From Gemmatimonadaceae bacterium (GTDB lineage: Bacteria > Gemmatimonadota > Gemmatimonadetes > Gemmatimonadales > Gemmatimonadaceae), in the NCBI GenBank assembly GCA_019637445.1, contig JAHBVS010000002.1, forward strand, positions 558,001 through 622,000: a stretch of 64,000 nucleotides of DNA, read 5' to 3'. Positions 23,295 through 30,937 of this stretch are shown here, piece by piece (positions within the stretch are counted from its first letter, which is position 1; every line of letters begins with the position of its first letter). Made by a program: the position numbers and the translations under genes. The notes beneath the pieces are model-generated. The model ran no database searches. It was not told the DNA's origin and saw nothing but the letters and a program-made list of their open reading frames with translations.

Positions 23295-23884
23295 GATCCC
23301 TCCTGCAGGCCGGTGCGCGCGTCCAGGCGCGGCTGCGGGCCCGGGGATGGCCGTTCTGCTTCATCGGCGGGGTCGCCAACTTCCGCTGGGGCACCCCCCG
23401 CCTGACCAACGACCTCGACCTCACCGTCCTGACGGGGTTCGGGGGCGAAGGCCCGGTGATCGCCGGGCTCTTGGAGGATTTCGAACCGCGCATCTCGGAC
23501 GCCGCGGAGTTCGCGACGCGGCACCGAGTCGCGCTGCTACGGACGCCTGACGGATTCGCGATTGACATCGCCCTGGGGGCGATGCCGTTCGAGGCGGCGA
23601 CCATCGAACGCGCGACGGACGGCGAGCTGGCGGAGGGCGCGGTGCTCAGGACCTGCTCCGCGACCGACCTCGTCGTCCACAAGGCCTTCGCGGCGCGCCC
23701 ACAGGACTGGGCCGACATCGAGGGCGTCCTGCTGCGCCAGCGCGGGCGTCTCGACTGGCCTCAGCTGTGGACGGATCTCACCGACCTCGCGTCGTTGAAG
23801 GGGGAACCGGAGTTGCTCGAGGAACTGGAGCGTGTCGCGCGGCGCGTGGAGGCGGTCATCGGTCCCTTTGAGAGGGCAAGATAG
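23291..23884 (+). CDS. AbiEii/MNT-family nucleotidyltransferase (toxin-antitoxin type)
   Basis: 197 residues, GTG start in a GTGA overlap. The motif FIGGVANFRWGTPRLTNDLDLTV shows the GG and DxD signature of the nucleotidyltransferase fold; a later Asp (FAIDIALG) would be the third metal ligand. Such enzymes modify tRNA or partner proteins in AbiE and MenT/MNT systems. The gene sits between cassettes 2 and 3 and has no repeat of its own, so it is a passenger of the array. Helix-rich C-terminus (ELLEELERVARRVEAVIG). Confidence 0.75.
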   Translation: MRSLLQAGARVQARLRARGWPFCFIGGVANFRWGTPRLTNDLDLTVLTGFGGEGPVIAGLLEDFEPRISDAAEFATRHRVALLRTPDGFAIDIALGAMPFEAATIERATDGELAEGAVLRTCSATDLVVHKAFAARPQDWADIEGVLLRQRGRLDWPQLWTDLTDLASLKGEPELLEELERVARRVEAVIGPFERAR

Positions 23885-23913
23885 GATAACCGCTTTGGCG
23901 TTGGTGCCCTTCA

Positions 23914-24017
23914 GGCCCCGCCACGCAGCGCGACCCGATCGGGCTGGCGGGTGGGGTCAATCAGTACGGGTACGTGGGCGGAGATCCAGTCAACTTCTCG
24001 GATCCGTTCGGATTGTG
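23914..24017 (+). repeat. Rhs core-end repeat, array copy 3
   Basis: Begins GGCCCCGCCACGCAGC, 29 bases after the nucleotidyltransferase stop. Minor silent differences (GGAGATCCAG) from other copies. In frame with tip 3. Confidence 0.95.
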
Positions 24018-24429
24018 CCCGACCAAGGAAGGCCTGTTGAATCGGCTGCTGGGGCGGACCACTCCAGCGTGCAAGAGTCGCGACGAGGCCGCGACCAAGG
24101 CGCTCGATGCAGTCCCGACCGGTGGCTGGCGCGAGCGCTGCGGAGAGATCGTTCGGGCGGACGACGGCTATCGCTATACTCCGTCTCGGCCAGGCGATGC
24201 AATACGCTGCGGCATCAAGACCGGGACAGAGGGATACGAGGGAGCGTATCACACCCACCCCGACCCGCGACCTGACACGGAGCCCGAGGAGTTCTCGGAT
24301 GGGGATGGCGAGCTCGCGGACAAGACGGAGAAGCCGGTGTACGTGAAGACGCCTTCGGGAAAGATCAAGCGGAAGGACCCGGATCCTGACAAGAAGGCGA
24401 AGGGCTCCGAGAAGACGATCCGCCCGTGA
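23914..24429 (+). CDS. Silent Rhs tip, cassette 3: DUF4329-like toxin domain
   Basis: 172 codons in frame from the repeat. The tip has DEAATKALDAV, then YEGAYHTHP (YHTHP at 24247-24261) and EEFSDGDGELAD, the order seen in DUF4329 domains of Rhs and other polymorphic toxins (AYHTH...FSxxD), which look like JAB-type metal-dependent hydrolases. Lysine-rich tail. Activity unproven for the family. The following immunity lipoprotein points to the periplasm. Confidence 0.7.
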   Translation, partial: GPATQRDPIGLAGGVNQYGYVGGDPVNFSDPFGLCPTKEGLLNRLLGRTTPACKSRDEAATKALDAVPTGGWRERCGEIVRADDGYRYTPSRPGDAIRCGIKTGTEGYEGAYHTHPDPRPDTEPEEFSDGDGELADKTEKPVYVKTPSGKIKRKDPDPDKKAKGSEKTIRP

Positions 24430-24460
24430 ATCGAGAGCTCAGTCCAGGAGAGTAGCCACC

Positions 24461-24823
24461 ATGCGCAGACTTCTTGTTGCAGGCGCCGCCCTGCTCGTTG
24501 CCACGGCAAGCGCGTGCGCGCCAGAACCGGCTCGGTTTGCCGACGTCCCGGGTTCGACGGTCGAGCGGGACGGGCGACGGCTCTTCGTACCTGACAGCGG
24601 AATCGTCCGCGATTCCGCGACGGCCGCCGCGATCGGCGCGGTTTACATCGCCTCCATCTATGGTTCCAGCATCCTCGAGGCGCAGCGTCCGCTGCGCGTG
24701 ACGCGCGATGGCGGCGACTGGGTCATCCGCGGTACCCTCCCGCCGGATCACGTCGGCGGAACTGCGACCGTGCGCCTATCGAGATCTGCCGGCACGGTTC
24801 TCGAGCTCCGCCATGGGTTGTAG
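24461..24823 (+). CDS. Candidate immunity lipoprotein, NTF2-fold type, cassette 3
   Basis: 120 residues, ATG at 24461 with GGAGAG upstream, 31 bases after the tip. Signal LLVAGAALLVATASACAP with lipobox Cys. The mature part VPDSGIVRDSATAAAIGAVY ... YGSSILEAQRPLRV ... WVIRGTLP ... GGTATVRLSRSAG matches the pattern of NTF2-fold immunity proteins (IA...YG...P..V...W.V.G.LP...GG). The domain match plus position make an immunity role likely. Confidence 0.75.
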   Translation: MRRLLVAGAALLVATASACAPEPARFADVPGSTVERDGRRLFVPDSGIVRDSATAAAIGAVYIASIYGSSILEAQRPLRVTRDGGDWVIRGTLPPDHVGGTATVRLSRSAGTVLELRHGL

Positions 24824-24900
24824 GTTCGAGTGTAACTGAGAGAGAGGTCAAAGGCGCCGCGCGACGAGCGCGCAACGGGTGGCGGCTGCTGGCGTAGCTG

Positions 24901-25004
24901 GGCCCCGCCACGCAGCGCGACCCGATCGGGCTGGCGGGTGGGGTCAATCAGTATGGCTATGTCGGTGGGGATCCGGTCAACTTCTCTGATCCGTTTGGGC
25001 TGTG
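24901..25004 (+). repeat. Rhs core-end repeat, array copy 4
   Basis: Begins GGCCCCGCCACGCAGC, 77 bases after immunity gene 3. One silent difference (TTCTCTGAT). In frame with tip 4. Confidence 0.95.
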
Positions 25005-25425
25005 TCCGGTGCCAGCGGACAAGTGTCCTCCCGGTACCTTCGCGGCGGTAGGCGCTGCGATTGGGGCCCTCGTCGGCGGAACGACCGGAGGAGGAACCGG
25101 ACTCGTGGCTGGCCCCGGAGCCGTGGTGGCGGTTCCGGTGTTATCGGCTGCGGGAGCGCTCAAGGGGGCTGCGGTTGGGGCTTACGTCGGCAGCGCGGTC
25201 GATGCGCTCGTGCTCCTCTCGAAGGGCGAGTCAGCTGCGATTGGACAGGCGATCACTGAGGTGATGGGTGCCGCAGCGAACACCGCCGAGAACCGACGAT
25301 GCGTCGGTGACTACCTCGAGGAGTGCAAGGCGGACGGCGACACCGGGACCAAGAACGAGCGGGGTGACTTCACGTGGCGCGAGCTGGTCAACAAGGTGCG
25401 CGAGTACTTCAACCAACCCGAGTAA
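24901..25425 (+). CDS. Silent Rhs tip, cassette 4: unrecognised, glycine-rich hydrophobic segment
   Basis: 175 codons in frame from the repeat. After PADKCPPG comes ~60 residues of Gly/Ala-rich hydrophobic sequence (AAVGAAIGALVGGTTGGG; GAVVAVPVLSAAGALKG) that could insert in a membrane or be a linker. The C-terminal ~50 residues are charged with two cysteines (CVGDYLEEC ... FTWRELVNKVREYF). No toxin family recognised. Immunity gene follows after 3 bases. Confidence 0.6.
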   Translation, partial: GPATQRDPIGLAGGVNQYGYVGGDPVNFSDPFGLCPVPADKCPPGTFAAVGAAIGALVGGTTGGGTGLVAGPGAVVAVPVLSAAGALKGAAVGAYVGSAVDALVLLSKGESAAIGQAITEVMGAAANTAENRRCVGDYLEECKADGDTGTKNERGDFTWRELVNKVREYFNQPE

Positions 25426-25428
25426 CAG

Positions 25429-25908
25429 ATGTCACGACTCGAAGGCCCTGAGCGGCACGACTCGCCCCACGAGGGTCTCGTACGCGCGGTAGCGACGATG
25501 GCCGGACAGCGGGTTCTTGAATGGCGCGGGGGCTATGCCGATAGTGGCAGCTTGCACATCGGGAAGCAATTGATGAGAGATGGGCCGAGAAGGCGCGCGC
25601 GTGGAGAATGGGTGCTCACGATCTGGGCAGCTCCCGTGAGAGTTGAGGACACCAATGAGTCAAATGCAGCCCTGACTCGTCCGCCGCTTCAGCTGGAGCA
25701 GCTCAACATTGGACGACTCAGCGGACAGTCGATTGAGGAGGCAGGAGTGCTCGCAGATGGCACCGTGTGGCTTCGAATCGGCCAGTCGACGAAGCTGATC
25801 GTACTTGCGGATGCCCAGGTGCCCGAGAATGAGGACCAGTGGACGCTTGAGACCCCAAATGTGGGATCTTTTGTCGTTCGAGCCGGACCGCGATTTCAGG
25901 TAGAGTAG
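25429..25908 (+). CDS. Candidate cytosolic immunity protein, cassette 4
   Basis: 159 residues, ATG 3 bases after the tip stop. No signal peptide or membrane segment. Beta-rich C-terminal half (VLADGTVWLRIGQSTKLIVLA; QWTLETPNVGSFVVRAGP). No family recognised. Immunity role inferred from coupling alone. Confidence 0.55.
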   Translation: MSRLEGPERHDSPHEGLVRAVATMAGQRVLEWRGGYADSGSLHIGKQLMRDGPRRRARGEWVLTIWAAPVRVEDTNESNAALTRPPLQLEQLNIGRLSGQSIEEAGVLADGTVWLRIGQSTKLIVLADAQVPENEDQWTLETPNVGSFVVRAGPRFQVE

Positions 25909-25977
25909 ACGGGCCGCGGCGGGCAGCGCGGACGCTGTGGGCAGGTCCCAATTGGGCAGTATTCGAGAGATTGACCG

Positions 25978-26517
25978 TGCCCCGCCACGCAGCGCGACCC
26001 GATCGGGCTGGCGGGTGGAGTCAATCAGTATGGGTATGTGGGTGGGGACCCGGTCAACTTCTCGGATCCGTTTGGGCTGTGGCCCCTCGCAGCTTGCGCT
26101 GCCAACCCGGTAGCGTGCCTTACAACGTTGGTCAGCGTAGGTTCTCGCGCTTGGGGAGTGGCAAGGTTCGTCGGCAGAATCTTCAAGGCGGCCCAAAGCG
26201 CGAACGAGGAGGCCAGTCAGCGCACGGACGACGCGGTTGCGGGGCTGGATGGTGAAGGCGAAGTCTCAGAAGGCAGCAGAGTTCGAAACGTCGATCGTAC
26301 TGGCGAAGGACTCAGCGCAAACGACGAGCTCGATGCACTTGCGGATCGCCTCGGAGAGGAGGTACGGACGTCGCGGGATGGGGAGACGCGCTACGTCAAC
26401 TTGCCGGATGGTGGCACGGCCTCTGCGCGCCCGACGTCAAAGAGCACCGGCGGCCCGACAGTGCAGGTGAACCGTCCTGGCAAGAAAACGACGAAGATTC
26501 GCCATGATCGTCCTTGA
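25978..26517 (+). CDS. Silent Rhs tip, cassette 5: unrecognised toxin with basic C-terminus
   Basis: 180 codons in frame from the repeat. Short hydrophobic part (AACAANPVACLTTLVSVG), an acidic middle (LSANDELDALADRLGEEV), and a C-terminal module RYVNLPDGGTASARPTS ... TVQVNRPGKKTTKIRHDRP. The terminal basic strand with conserved-looking KIRHDRP resembles small Rhs nuclease tips, but I cannot name the family. The immunity candidate is cytosolic, consistent with a cytosolic target. Confidence 0.6.
   Translation, partial: CPATQRDPIGLAGGVNQYGYVGGDPVNFSDPFGLWPLAACAANPVACLTTLVSVGSRAWGVARFVGRIFKAAQSANEEASQRTDDAVAGLDGEGEVSEGSRVRNVDRTGEGLSANDELDALADRLGEEVRTSRDGETRYVNLPDGGTASARPTSKSTGGPTVQVNRPGKKTTKIRHDRP
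25979..26081 (+). repeat. Rhs core-end repeat, array copy 5
   Basis: Begins GCCCCGCCACGCAGC preceded by T, showing that the conserved edge is GCCCC, not GGCCCC. Encodes the common block to NFSDPFGLW. Confidence 0.95.
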
Positions 26518-27074
26518 CCGCTGATCACACGGCCCCCCACGCTATGCCAATCCCCAATTCCGGCAAAGTATCCGAAATCCTTGACGGGTCTGCGATTGAC
26601 CGACGGTCGTTCCGGCCAGCGGGATGGCACTTTGCCGTTCTGCCGGTCGGGCTTCAGCTGGACGAGAGAACGCGCCTCGTCCTTGGCGCTGCAGCGCAGT
26701 CGGGCCAGTCCACCGTCGCCTATGTATTCGGCTGCCGCTCCGAGTTTGAGGATCAGCCTTCTCTCGAGATCGGAGACCTGTCCGACCTAGAGCGGATCTC
26801 GTTCTCTACCGTTCTGGGTCACATCGACACGGCCGTTGTGGCCGCGTCGTCGAGATGGGCTGCCCTTTGCTCGCCCGAGGGATTCGCACTCATCGGGGCG
26901 GAAGCCGAGGTCATAGATCAGCTCGAGGAGGCCTGGGGTGGGAGAACGGCACTGCGGGCCGAAGTGATCACCGGCGTCGACGAGAATCTGATTGGCTGGG
27001 GGGCGCCGATTCGACACCTGATGCAGCACCTTTTCGGGCAGGTGGGTTGGCCGTTGCACCCGGGTTGGCCATGA
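26514..27074 (+). CDS. Candidate cytosolic immunity protein, cassette 5
   Basis: 186 residues from a TTG at 26514 in a TTGA overlap with the tip stop; an ATG ten codons later (26544) is an alternative. No signal peptide. Contains AGWHFAVLPVGLQLDERTRL and DTAVVAASSRWAALCSPEGFALIG; no family recognised. Immunity inferred from position. Confidence 0.55.
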   Translation: MTADHTAPHAMPIPNSGKVSEILDGSAIDRRSFRPAGWHFAVLPVGLQLDERTRLVLGAAAQSGQSTVAYVFGCRSEFEDQPSLEIGDLSDLERISFSTVLGHIDTAVVAASSRWAALCSPEGFALIGAEAEVIDQLEEAWGGRTALRAEVITGVDENLIGWGAPIRHLMQHLFGQVGWPLHPGWP

Positions 27075-27162
27075 GGCTAAAGAACCGAAGGCCGAACCGT
27101 GAGTCACAGCCGTTTCCATCTGGGACTGATACTCTACGAGGCCTCTTTGGGCGGCGCTCCTA

Positions 27163-27266
27163 GGCCCCGCCACGCAGCGCGACCCGATCGGGCTGGCGGG
27201 TGGGGTCAACCAGTATGGGTACGTGGGCGGGGATCCGGTCAACTTCTCGGATCCGTTTGGGCTGTG
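27163..27266 (+). repeat. Rhs core-end repeat, array copy 6
   Basis: Begins GGCCCCGCCACGCAGC, 88 bases after immunity gene 5. In frame with tip 6. Confidence 0.95.
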
Positions 27267-27759
27267 TGGCGAGAAGGCTGGAGAGGTTGAGGTCAATGGC
27301 AAGTGCCTCGATGCGAAGGCCGCCATCGGGGTCGTCGTGGGAGCGGCAATGGGTGCGATCGGCCGCGGCTTGGGTATGTTGCGCCAGGCCGCTGCCTCGC
27401 GCCGGGCGGCCCAAGCGGCTTCACTTGCGGACGACGTCTCCGAGGTGCACGGTGCACTTGATCCAGTGGCACAGTCGATGAGGACGACGGCGGTTCTCGA
27501 AACGAATGGAGGGCGAATTGCGGCGGGTGGAGCTCGCGACTTGACCCCTGCACAGCGTGGGGCGGCGGCCTCTCGGGGCCTTCAGACCGCCGCCGCACCG
27601 GGCGTCCACGCGGAGCAGACCGCCCTCCAAGCGGCCTTCCGGGCTGGGTTCAAGCCAGACGCGCTCGCCGTGTCACGACCGATGTGCAGCAACTGCCAGG
27701 CAGCGGTGACTGCGAGTGGTGGACAGGTGACCAGCCCTACCACTGCAGTGTGGCCATAG
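27163..27759 (+). CDS. Silent Rhs tip, cassette 6: nucleic-acid deaminase toxin
   Basis: 199 codons in frame from the repeat. The C-terminal ~110 residues form a cytidine-deaminase-fold domain: zinc-site HAE in GVHAEQTAL (27607-27615) and PMCSNC (27679-27696), followed by GGQVTSPTTAVWP, as in YwqJ/MafB19-type polymorphic-toxin deaminases. It would act on nucleic acids or nucleotides in the target cytoplasm. A preceding segment (AAIGVVVGAAMGAIGRGLG) may help translocation. The paired immunity protein lacks a signal peptide, as expected. Confidence 0.8.
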   Translation, partial: GPATQRDPIGLAGGVNQYGYVGGDPVNFSDPFGLCGEKAGEVEVNGKCLDAKAAIGVVVGAAMGAIGRGLGMLRQAAASRRAAQAASLADDVSEVHGALDPVAQSMRTTAVLETNGGRIAAGGARDLTPAQRGAAASRGLQTAAAPGVHAEQTALQAAFRAGFKPDALAVSRPMCSNCQAAVTASGGQVTSPTTAVWP

Positions 27760-27773
27760 GGGACTGAAACGAA

Positions 27774-28364
27774 ATGGAGACTCGCGATCACGAGCAGGCG
27801 CTACTACGTCTCCTCGCGGGGGCTGACCGATCGGTGCGTGTTGGATTCGCCGTAATCTGTGCTGACCGGGTGATGGCAATGACACCTGACTTGACACCAG
27901 AAACGGTCTCTCGCGAAGCGTCTCGGTCAGTCGAGTTGGCATGGGAATCGGTGGTCGGACGATCAGCCACACTTGCGGAAGTCCAAGAACAGCTGGCCCG
28001 ATTGGCGAGTCTTGTCGCACCCGACGATTCCAGCGATGGTGCCGAGCGGACGCTTGGAGCTCAGGAGGCGGTCGAAGCGGCGCTCCACGCACTAAGTCAG
28101 GCAGCGGACCCAGACCCATCGCATGCTGTTTGGGCGGCTCGCGGTGTGACGGACGCGGTTGACCGCCGCCTTCAGCAAGATCGCTCTCCGGGGCTCCTCA
28201 CGGCCGACGATCAGCGTGACCTCGGAAGCAACCCTGCGATTCGCAGTGAGATGGTGATGCAACGTGACGTTCTTGAACGGCTGCGCGCGGCTGCGGGCCA
28301 AGTAGAGGCAATGACTGCGGTTCGGAACGAGGCGGCAGGCAGACCCCCGCGTCGTCGCGAATAG
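27774..28364 (+). CDS. Candidate immunity protein for the deaminase, cassette 6 (DUF416-like)
   Basis: 196 residues, 14 bases after the tip. All-helical, no signal peptide: LLRLLAGADRSVRVGFAVIC, VSREASRSVELAWESVVG, GAQEAVEAALHALSQAADPD, AIRSEMVMQRDVLERL. The spacing resembles DUF416-type helical proteins found next to polymorphic toxins, a weak match. Function inferred from pairing with the deaminase tip. Confidence 0.6.
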   Translation: METRDHEQALLRLLAGADRSVRVGFAVICADRVMAMTPDLTPETVSREASRSVELAWESVVGRSATLAEVQEQLARLASLVAPDDSSDGAERTLGAQEAVEAALHALSQAADPDPSHAVWAARGVTDAVDRRLQQDRSPGLLTADDQRDLGSNPAIRSEMVMQRDVLERLRAAAGQVEAMTAVRNEAAGRPPRRRE

Positions 28365-28494
28365 CTGACCGAGCACTTGCCGTGCCGCTCTGGATTGCCT
28401 CGAACGAGCGGGGCAATCGTCGGCTGTCGCCGGTGCGGCTCAATCCGAGGTCGAATGACGCTGCGAACAAGGGGAGCGACTGTCTCGCGGCGCA

Positions 28495-28596
28495 GGCCCC
28501 GCCACGCAGCGCGACCCGATCGGGCTGGCGGGTGGGGTCAATCAGTACGGGTATGTGGGTGGGGATCCGGTCAACTTCTCGGATCCGTTCGGGCTC
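28495..28596 (+). repeat. Rhs core-end repeat, array copy 7
   Basis: Begins GGCCCCGCCACGCAGC, 130 bases after immunity gene 6. Ends in DPFGLDC rather than DPFGLC. Confidence 0.95.
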
Positions 28597-29061
28597 GACT
28601 GCGTTGGCCCTGATGGCGTCCGCCGCCCCTGTACCGTCACGTGGTCGACCTCAGAGAGTCCAGCGCCGAACCCGAACGTGTCGGCCAAGACCATGCGGGT
28701 CGTCCAGGAAGTGGCCGACGCAGCGGGCTATGACCTCGTGCTGTCCAGCGGACTGCGGCCGGGAGATGGCCCACACCACGGCACCGGCAACGCGGTCGAC
28801 ATCTCGAAGATCGGCGGACTGGACGTGGGAGATGGATCACGAATGAATCCCCTTGCCGCAAAGCAGATCGAGGCGGTGCAGAAGGCCGCGAACGCACACG
28901 CCGACGTCCGCGAGAACTTCGGCCCCGCCGGGCTGTTCAAGGCCGATGGCACCGGCAAGCCGAAGTCCAACTACCAAGACGGCTCCCCGAAGCGCGTGAA
29001 GCTACAGAAGGACCACATGGATCATGTCCACCTCAGCACGCAGCCCAATGACGAGCGTTGA
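28495..29061 (+). CDS. Silent Rhs tip, cassette 7: M15-type peptidoglycan peptidase
   Basis: 189 codons in frame from the repeat. The tip contains SSGLRPGDGPHHGTGNAVDIS (zinc ligands His and Asp in the HxxGxxxD block, 28777-28800) and DHMDHVHLS (HVH, 29023-29031), the M15/VanY-like D,D- or L,D-peptidase signature. It would cleave peptidoglycan stem peptides in the periplasm. The paired immunity protein is a lipoprotein, matching that site. Confidence 0.8.
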   Translation, partial: GPATQRDPIGLAGGVNQYGYVGGDPVNFSDPFGLDCVGPDGVRRPCTVTWSTSESPAPNPNVSAKTMRVVQEVADAAGYDLVLSSGLRPGDGPHHGTGNAVDISKIGGLDVGDGSRMNPLAAKQIEAVQKAANAHADVRENFGPAGLFKADGTGKPKSNYQDGSPKRVKLQKDHMDHVHLSTQPNDER

Positions 29062-29476
29062 GCGGATCTTCCTAGCGCTGCTTGTAGCAGCTGCAGCTTG
29101 CTCACCCCGGCCTGCGTCGACGGCGCGATTTCCCCGTTGCGACGGCGCCGACGGTGTCCCCGATACATTCCGGTTCGCGGATCTGAGCCGTTCGCCCGAG
29201 ACGGGCGACGTGTCTGGTTCGCTCCTGGCCCTGTGGCAAGAAGCCGACGGCAAGTGGTCGGGATACCTTCGGCTCGCCCGTGGAGAACTCGCCGGCCCCC
29301 GTCCACTAGACTTGTTGGCCGTGGAGAGCGGTGACTCAAGTGTTCGCTTCGCCGAGGGCACCGGCGGTTCGCGCCGAGAGTTTCACGGGAAGGTTGGCTG
29401 TGACTCCCTGTGGGGCATGGAGACTCTATTTGGAGGTGCTGATAGCGTCTTCAGGGTGAGGCATCGAGTGCGTTAG
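29048..29476 (+). CDS. Candidate immunity lipoprotein, cassette 7
   Basis: 142 residues from the ATG at 29048, overlapping the tip by 14 bases; eight extra codons upstream are possible but would hide the signal peptide. Signal VERIFLALLVAAAACSP with lipobox Cys. Mature part has two more cysteines (FPRCDGADG; GKVGCDSLWG). No family recognised. Confidence 0.65.
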   Translation: MTSVERIFLALLVAAAACSPRPASTARFPRCDGADGVPDTFRFADLSRSPETGDVSGSLLALWQEADGKWSGYLRLARGELAGPRPLDLLAVESGDSSVRFAEGTGGSRREFHGKVGCDSLWGMETLFGGADSVFRVRHRVR

Positions 29477-29479
29477 CTG

Positions 29480-30052
29480 TGCCCCGCCACGCAGCGCGAC
29501 CCGATCGGGCTGGCGGGTGGGGTCAACCAGTATGGGTATGTCGGTGGGGATCCGGTCAACTTCTCGGATCCGTTTGGGCTTGACTGCAAGGATTCCAGTG
29601 GGAACCGAGTCCCCTGTCCGCCCCTCTCTGGGACGCTCAAGCTTGCTCGGCTCGTCGGATCGGAGAGCACCCGCGGAAGTGGGTTCGTCCAGCGCACGCG
29701 TGAGGACGGATCAAAGTATCAGCACCAAGGTGTTGACCTCGAGGCAGCACCCGGGAGCGACGTATTCGCCATGTTTGACGGTGTCGTGACGAGAGCGGTT
29801 GGGGAAGAAGACGGCAACGCCGCTGGCTTGCGCGTCACGATCAAGTCGGATGCCGACGGGAGCGAGACAACCTCGTACTGGCATCTGAGTTCAGTGGATG
29901 TGGTTGTTGGCCAACGGGTCACAGGAGGACAGAAGATTGGAAGCAGTGGGACTTCTGGAAACGCCGACCCCGCGGTCTCCGGGCGACGACCTCACCTGCA
30001 TGCGCGGCGACAAGTGAACGGTCAGGATGTAGACCCGGAGGTGCCCCAATGA
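29480..30052 (+). CDS. Silent Rhs tip, cassette 8: M23-type peptidoglycan endopeptidase
   Basis: 191 codons in frame from the repeat, no start signal. LytM/M23 domain: YQHQGVDLEAAPGSDVFA (His 29723 and Asp 29735), YWHLSSVDVVVGQRVTGGQ, IGSSGTSGNA and PHLHARR (HLH 29993-30001). It would cut peptide cross-links of peptidoglycan in the periplasm. The immunity gene overlaps in ATGA fashion and encodes a lipoprotein. Confidence 0.82.
   Translation, partial: CPATQRDPIGLAGGVNQYGYVGGDPVNFSDPFGLDCKDSSGNRVPCPPLSGTLKLARLVGSESTRGSGFVQRTREDGSKYQHQGVDLEAAPGSDVFAMFDGVVTRAVGEEDGNAAGLRVTIKSDADGSETTSYWHLSSVDVVVGQRVTGGQKIGSSGTSGNADPAVSGRRPHLHARRQVNGQDVDPEVPQ
29481..29581 (+). repeat. Rhs core-end repeat, array copy 8
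   Basis: Begins GCCCCGCCACGCAGC only 4 bases after the stop of immunity gene 7, the shortest spacer in the array. Preceded by T, not G. Ends in DPFGLDC. Confidence 0.95.
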
Positions 30053-30822
30053 TTCGTCTTCTGACCTTGCTACGTTCGCCCACGCACTTCGCGTCAGAGG
30101 CGTTCGCCGTCATCACAGCCGCTTTGTCAGCCGCTCTTCTTGCGGGGTGCTCACCCTCGAAAGATGCCGAGCAAGCACGTGCTGACTCGTTTAGTTGCTC
30201 GACCGAGCAACGAGCACCACTTTGGCTGCGCACTCGCAACACGGAGCCGCAGCCTGACGATCCTAGCCAGCTCTCGTTAGCACAAACTACCGTGCTGTCG
30301 TTGGAGCGAATCGACTTGGATTGTGACGGCATCGAGGACCTGGTGGCGCAGACAAGCGAACTAGATGGGCTGGGCAGGTCGCGCCTATGGATCACAGGTT
30401 TCTTGCGAGATTCGGCAAGTTGGAGGCTCGTTCTCCGAGACCCGTCGGTCGTGGACGGATACGAAGGCGTCGCTCTCGCCGCAGACCTGAACTCGGATGG
30501 TATGTCGGATGTGCTCTTCCTCGGTCAAGACGAAGGCGGCGTGGTACCACACCTGATGCGGTCGACTCGGGAGAGGATGTACGAGCGCGTCCGAATTCCT
30601 AGCGGCTATCGGTTGCGGAACGAGACGGAGTGGGGCGCCTCCTGCTGGAGTCGTCTCGCGCCTGCACTAGCTGACGGCCGGCAGCTGCGATTGGCCAGAG
30701 AGACTATCTCGCCTGAATCGACTGTCGGACACGGGACTGACTGCGATCTTCCGCTTGACACCTTGGCCCTGCAAGGTGACTCGCTGGTTCGCCTTGAGGG
30801 AAACGCAGCAGTTCGCCCGTAG
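30049..30822 (+). CDS. Candidate immunity lipoprotein with FG-GAP/VCBS-like repeats, cassette 8
   Basis: 257 residues, ATG at 30049 in an ATGA overlap. Signal ending AALSAALLAGCSPS (lipobox LAGC). Two DxDxDG-type loops, ERIDLDCDGIEDLVAQ and AADLNSDGMSDVLFLG, resemble calcium-binding VCBS/FG-GAP beta-propeller repeats. Four further cysteines. Likely periplasmic; immunity against the M23 tip is inferred from the overlap. Confidence 0.65.
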   Translation: MIRLLTLLRSPTHFASEAFAVITAALSAALLAGCSPSKDAEQARADSFSCSTEQRAPLWLRTRNTEPQPDDPSQLSLAQTTVLSLERIDLDCDGIEDLVAQTSELDGLGRSRLWITGFLRDSASWRLVLRDPSVVDGYEGVALAADLNSDGMSDVLFLGQDEGGVVPHLMRSTRERMYERVRIPSGYRLRNETEWGASCWSRLAPALADGRQLRLARETISPESTVGHGTDCDLPLDTLALQGDSLVRLEGNAAVRP

Positions 30823-30877
30823 GTCGCCGCATCCTGACCTTTGATGGCCCCGGTTCGGACAGCTTTGCCTAGGGACA

Positions 30878-30937
30878 GGCCCCGCCACGCAGCGCGACCC
30901 GATCGGGCTGGCGGGTGGGGTCAATCAGTATGGATAC
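30878..30937 (+). repeat. Rhs core-end repeat, array copy 9 (half-length, hybrid)
   Basis: The first ~60 bases match the other copies (GGCCCCGCCACGCAGC through AATCAGTATGG). After that the sequence changes completely, encoding YASADPVSYNDPFGL in place of YVGGDPVNFSDPFGL. The DPxG motif is kept but its DNA is unrelated at codon level. Confidence 0.93.
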
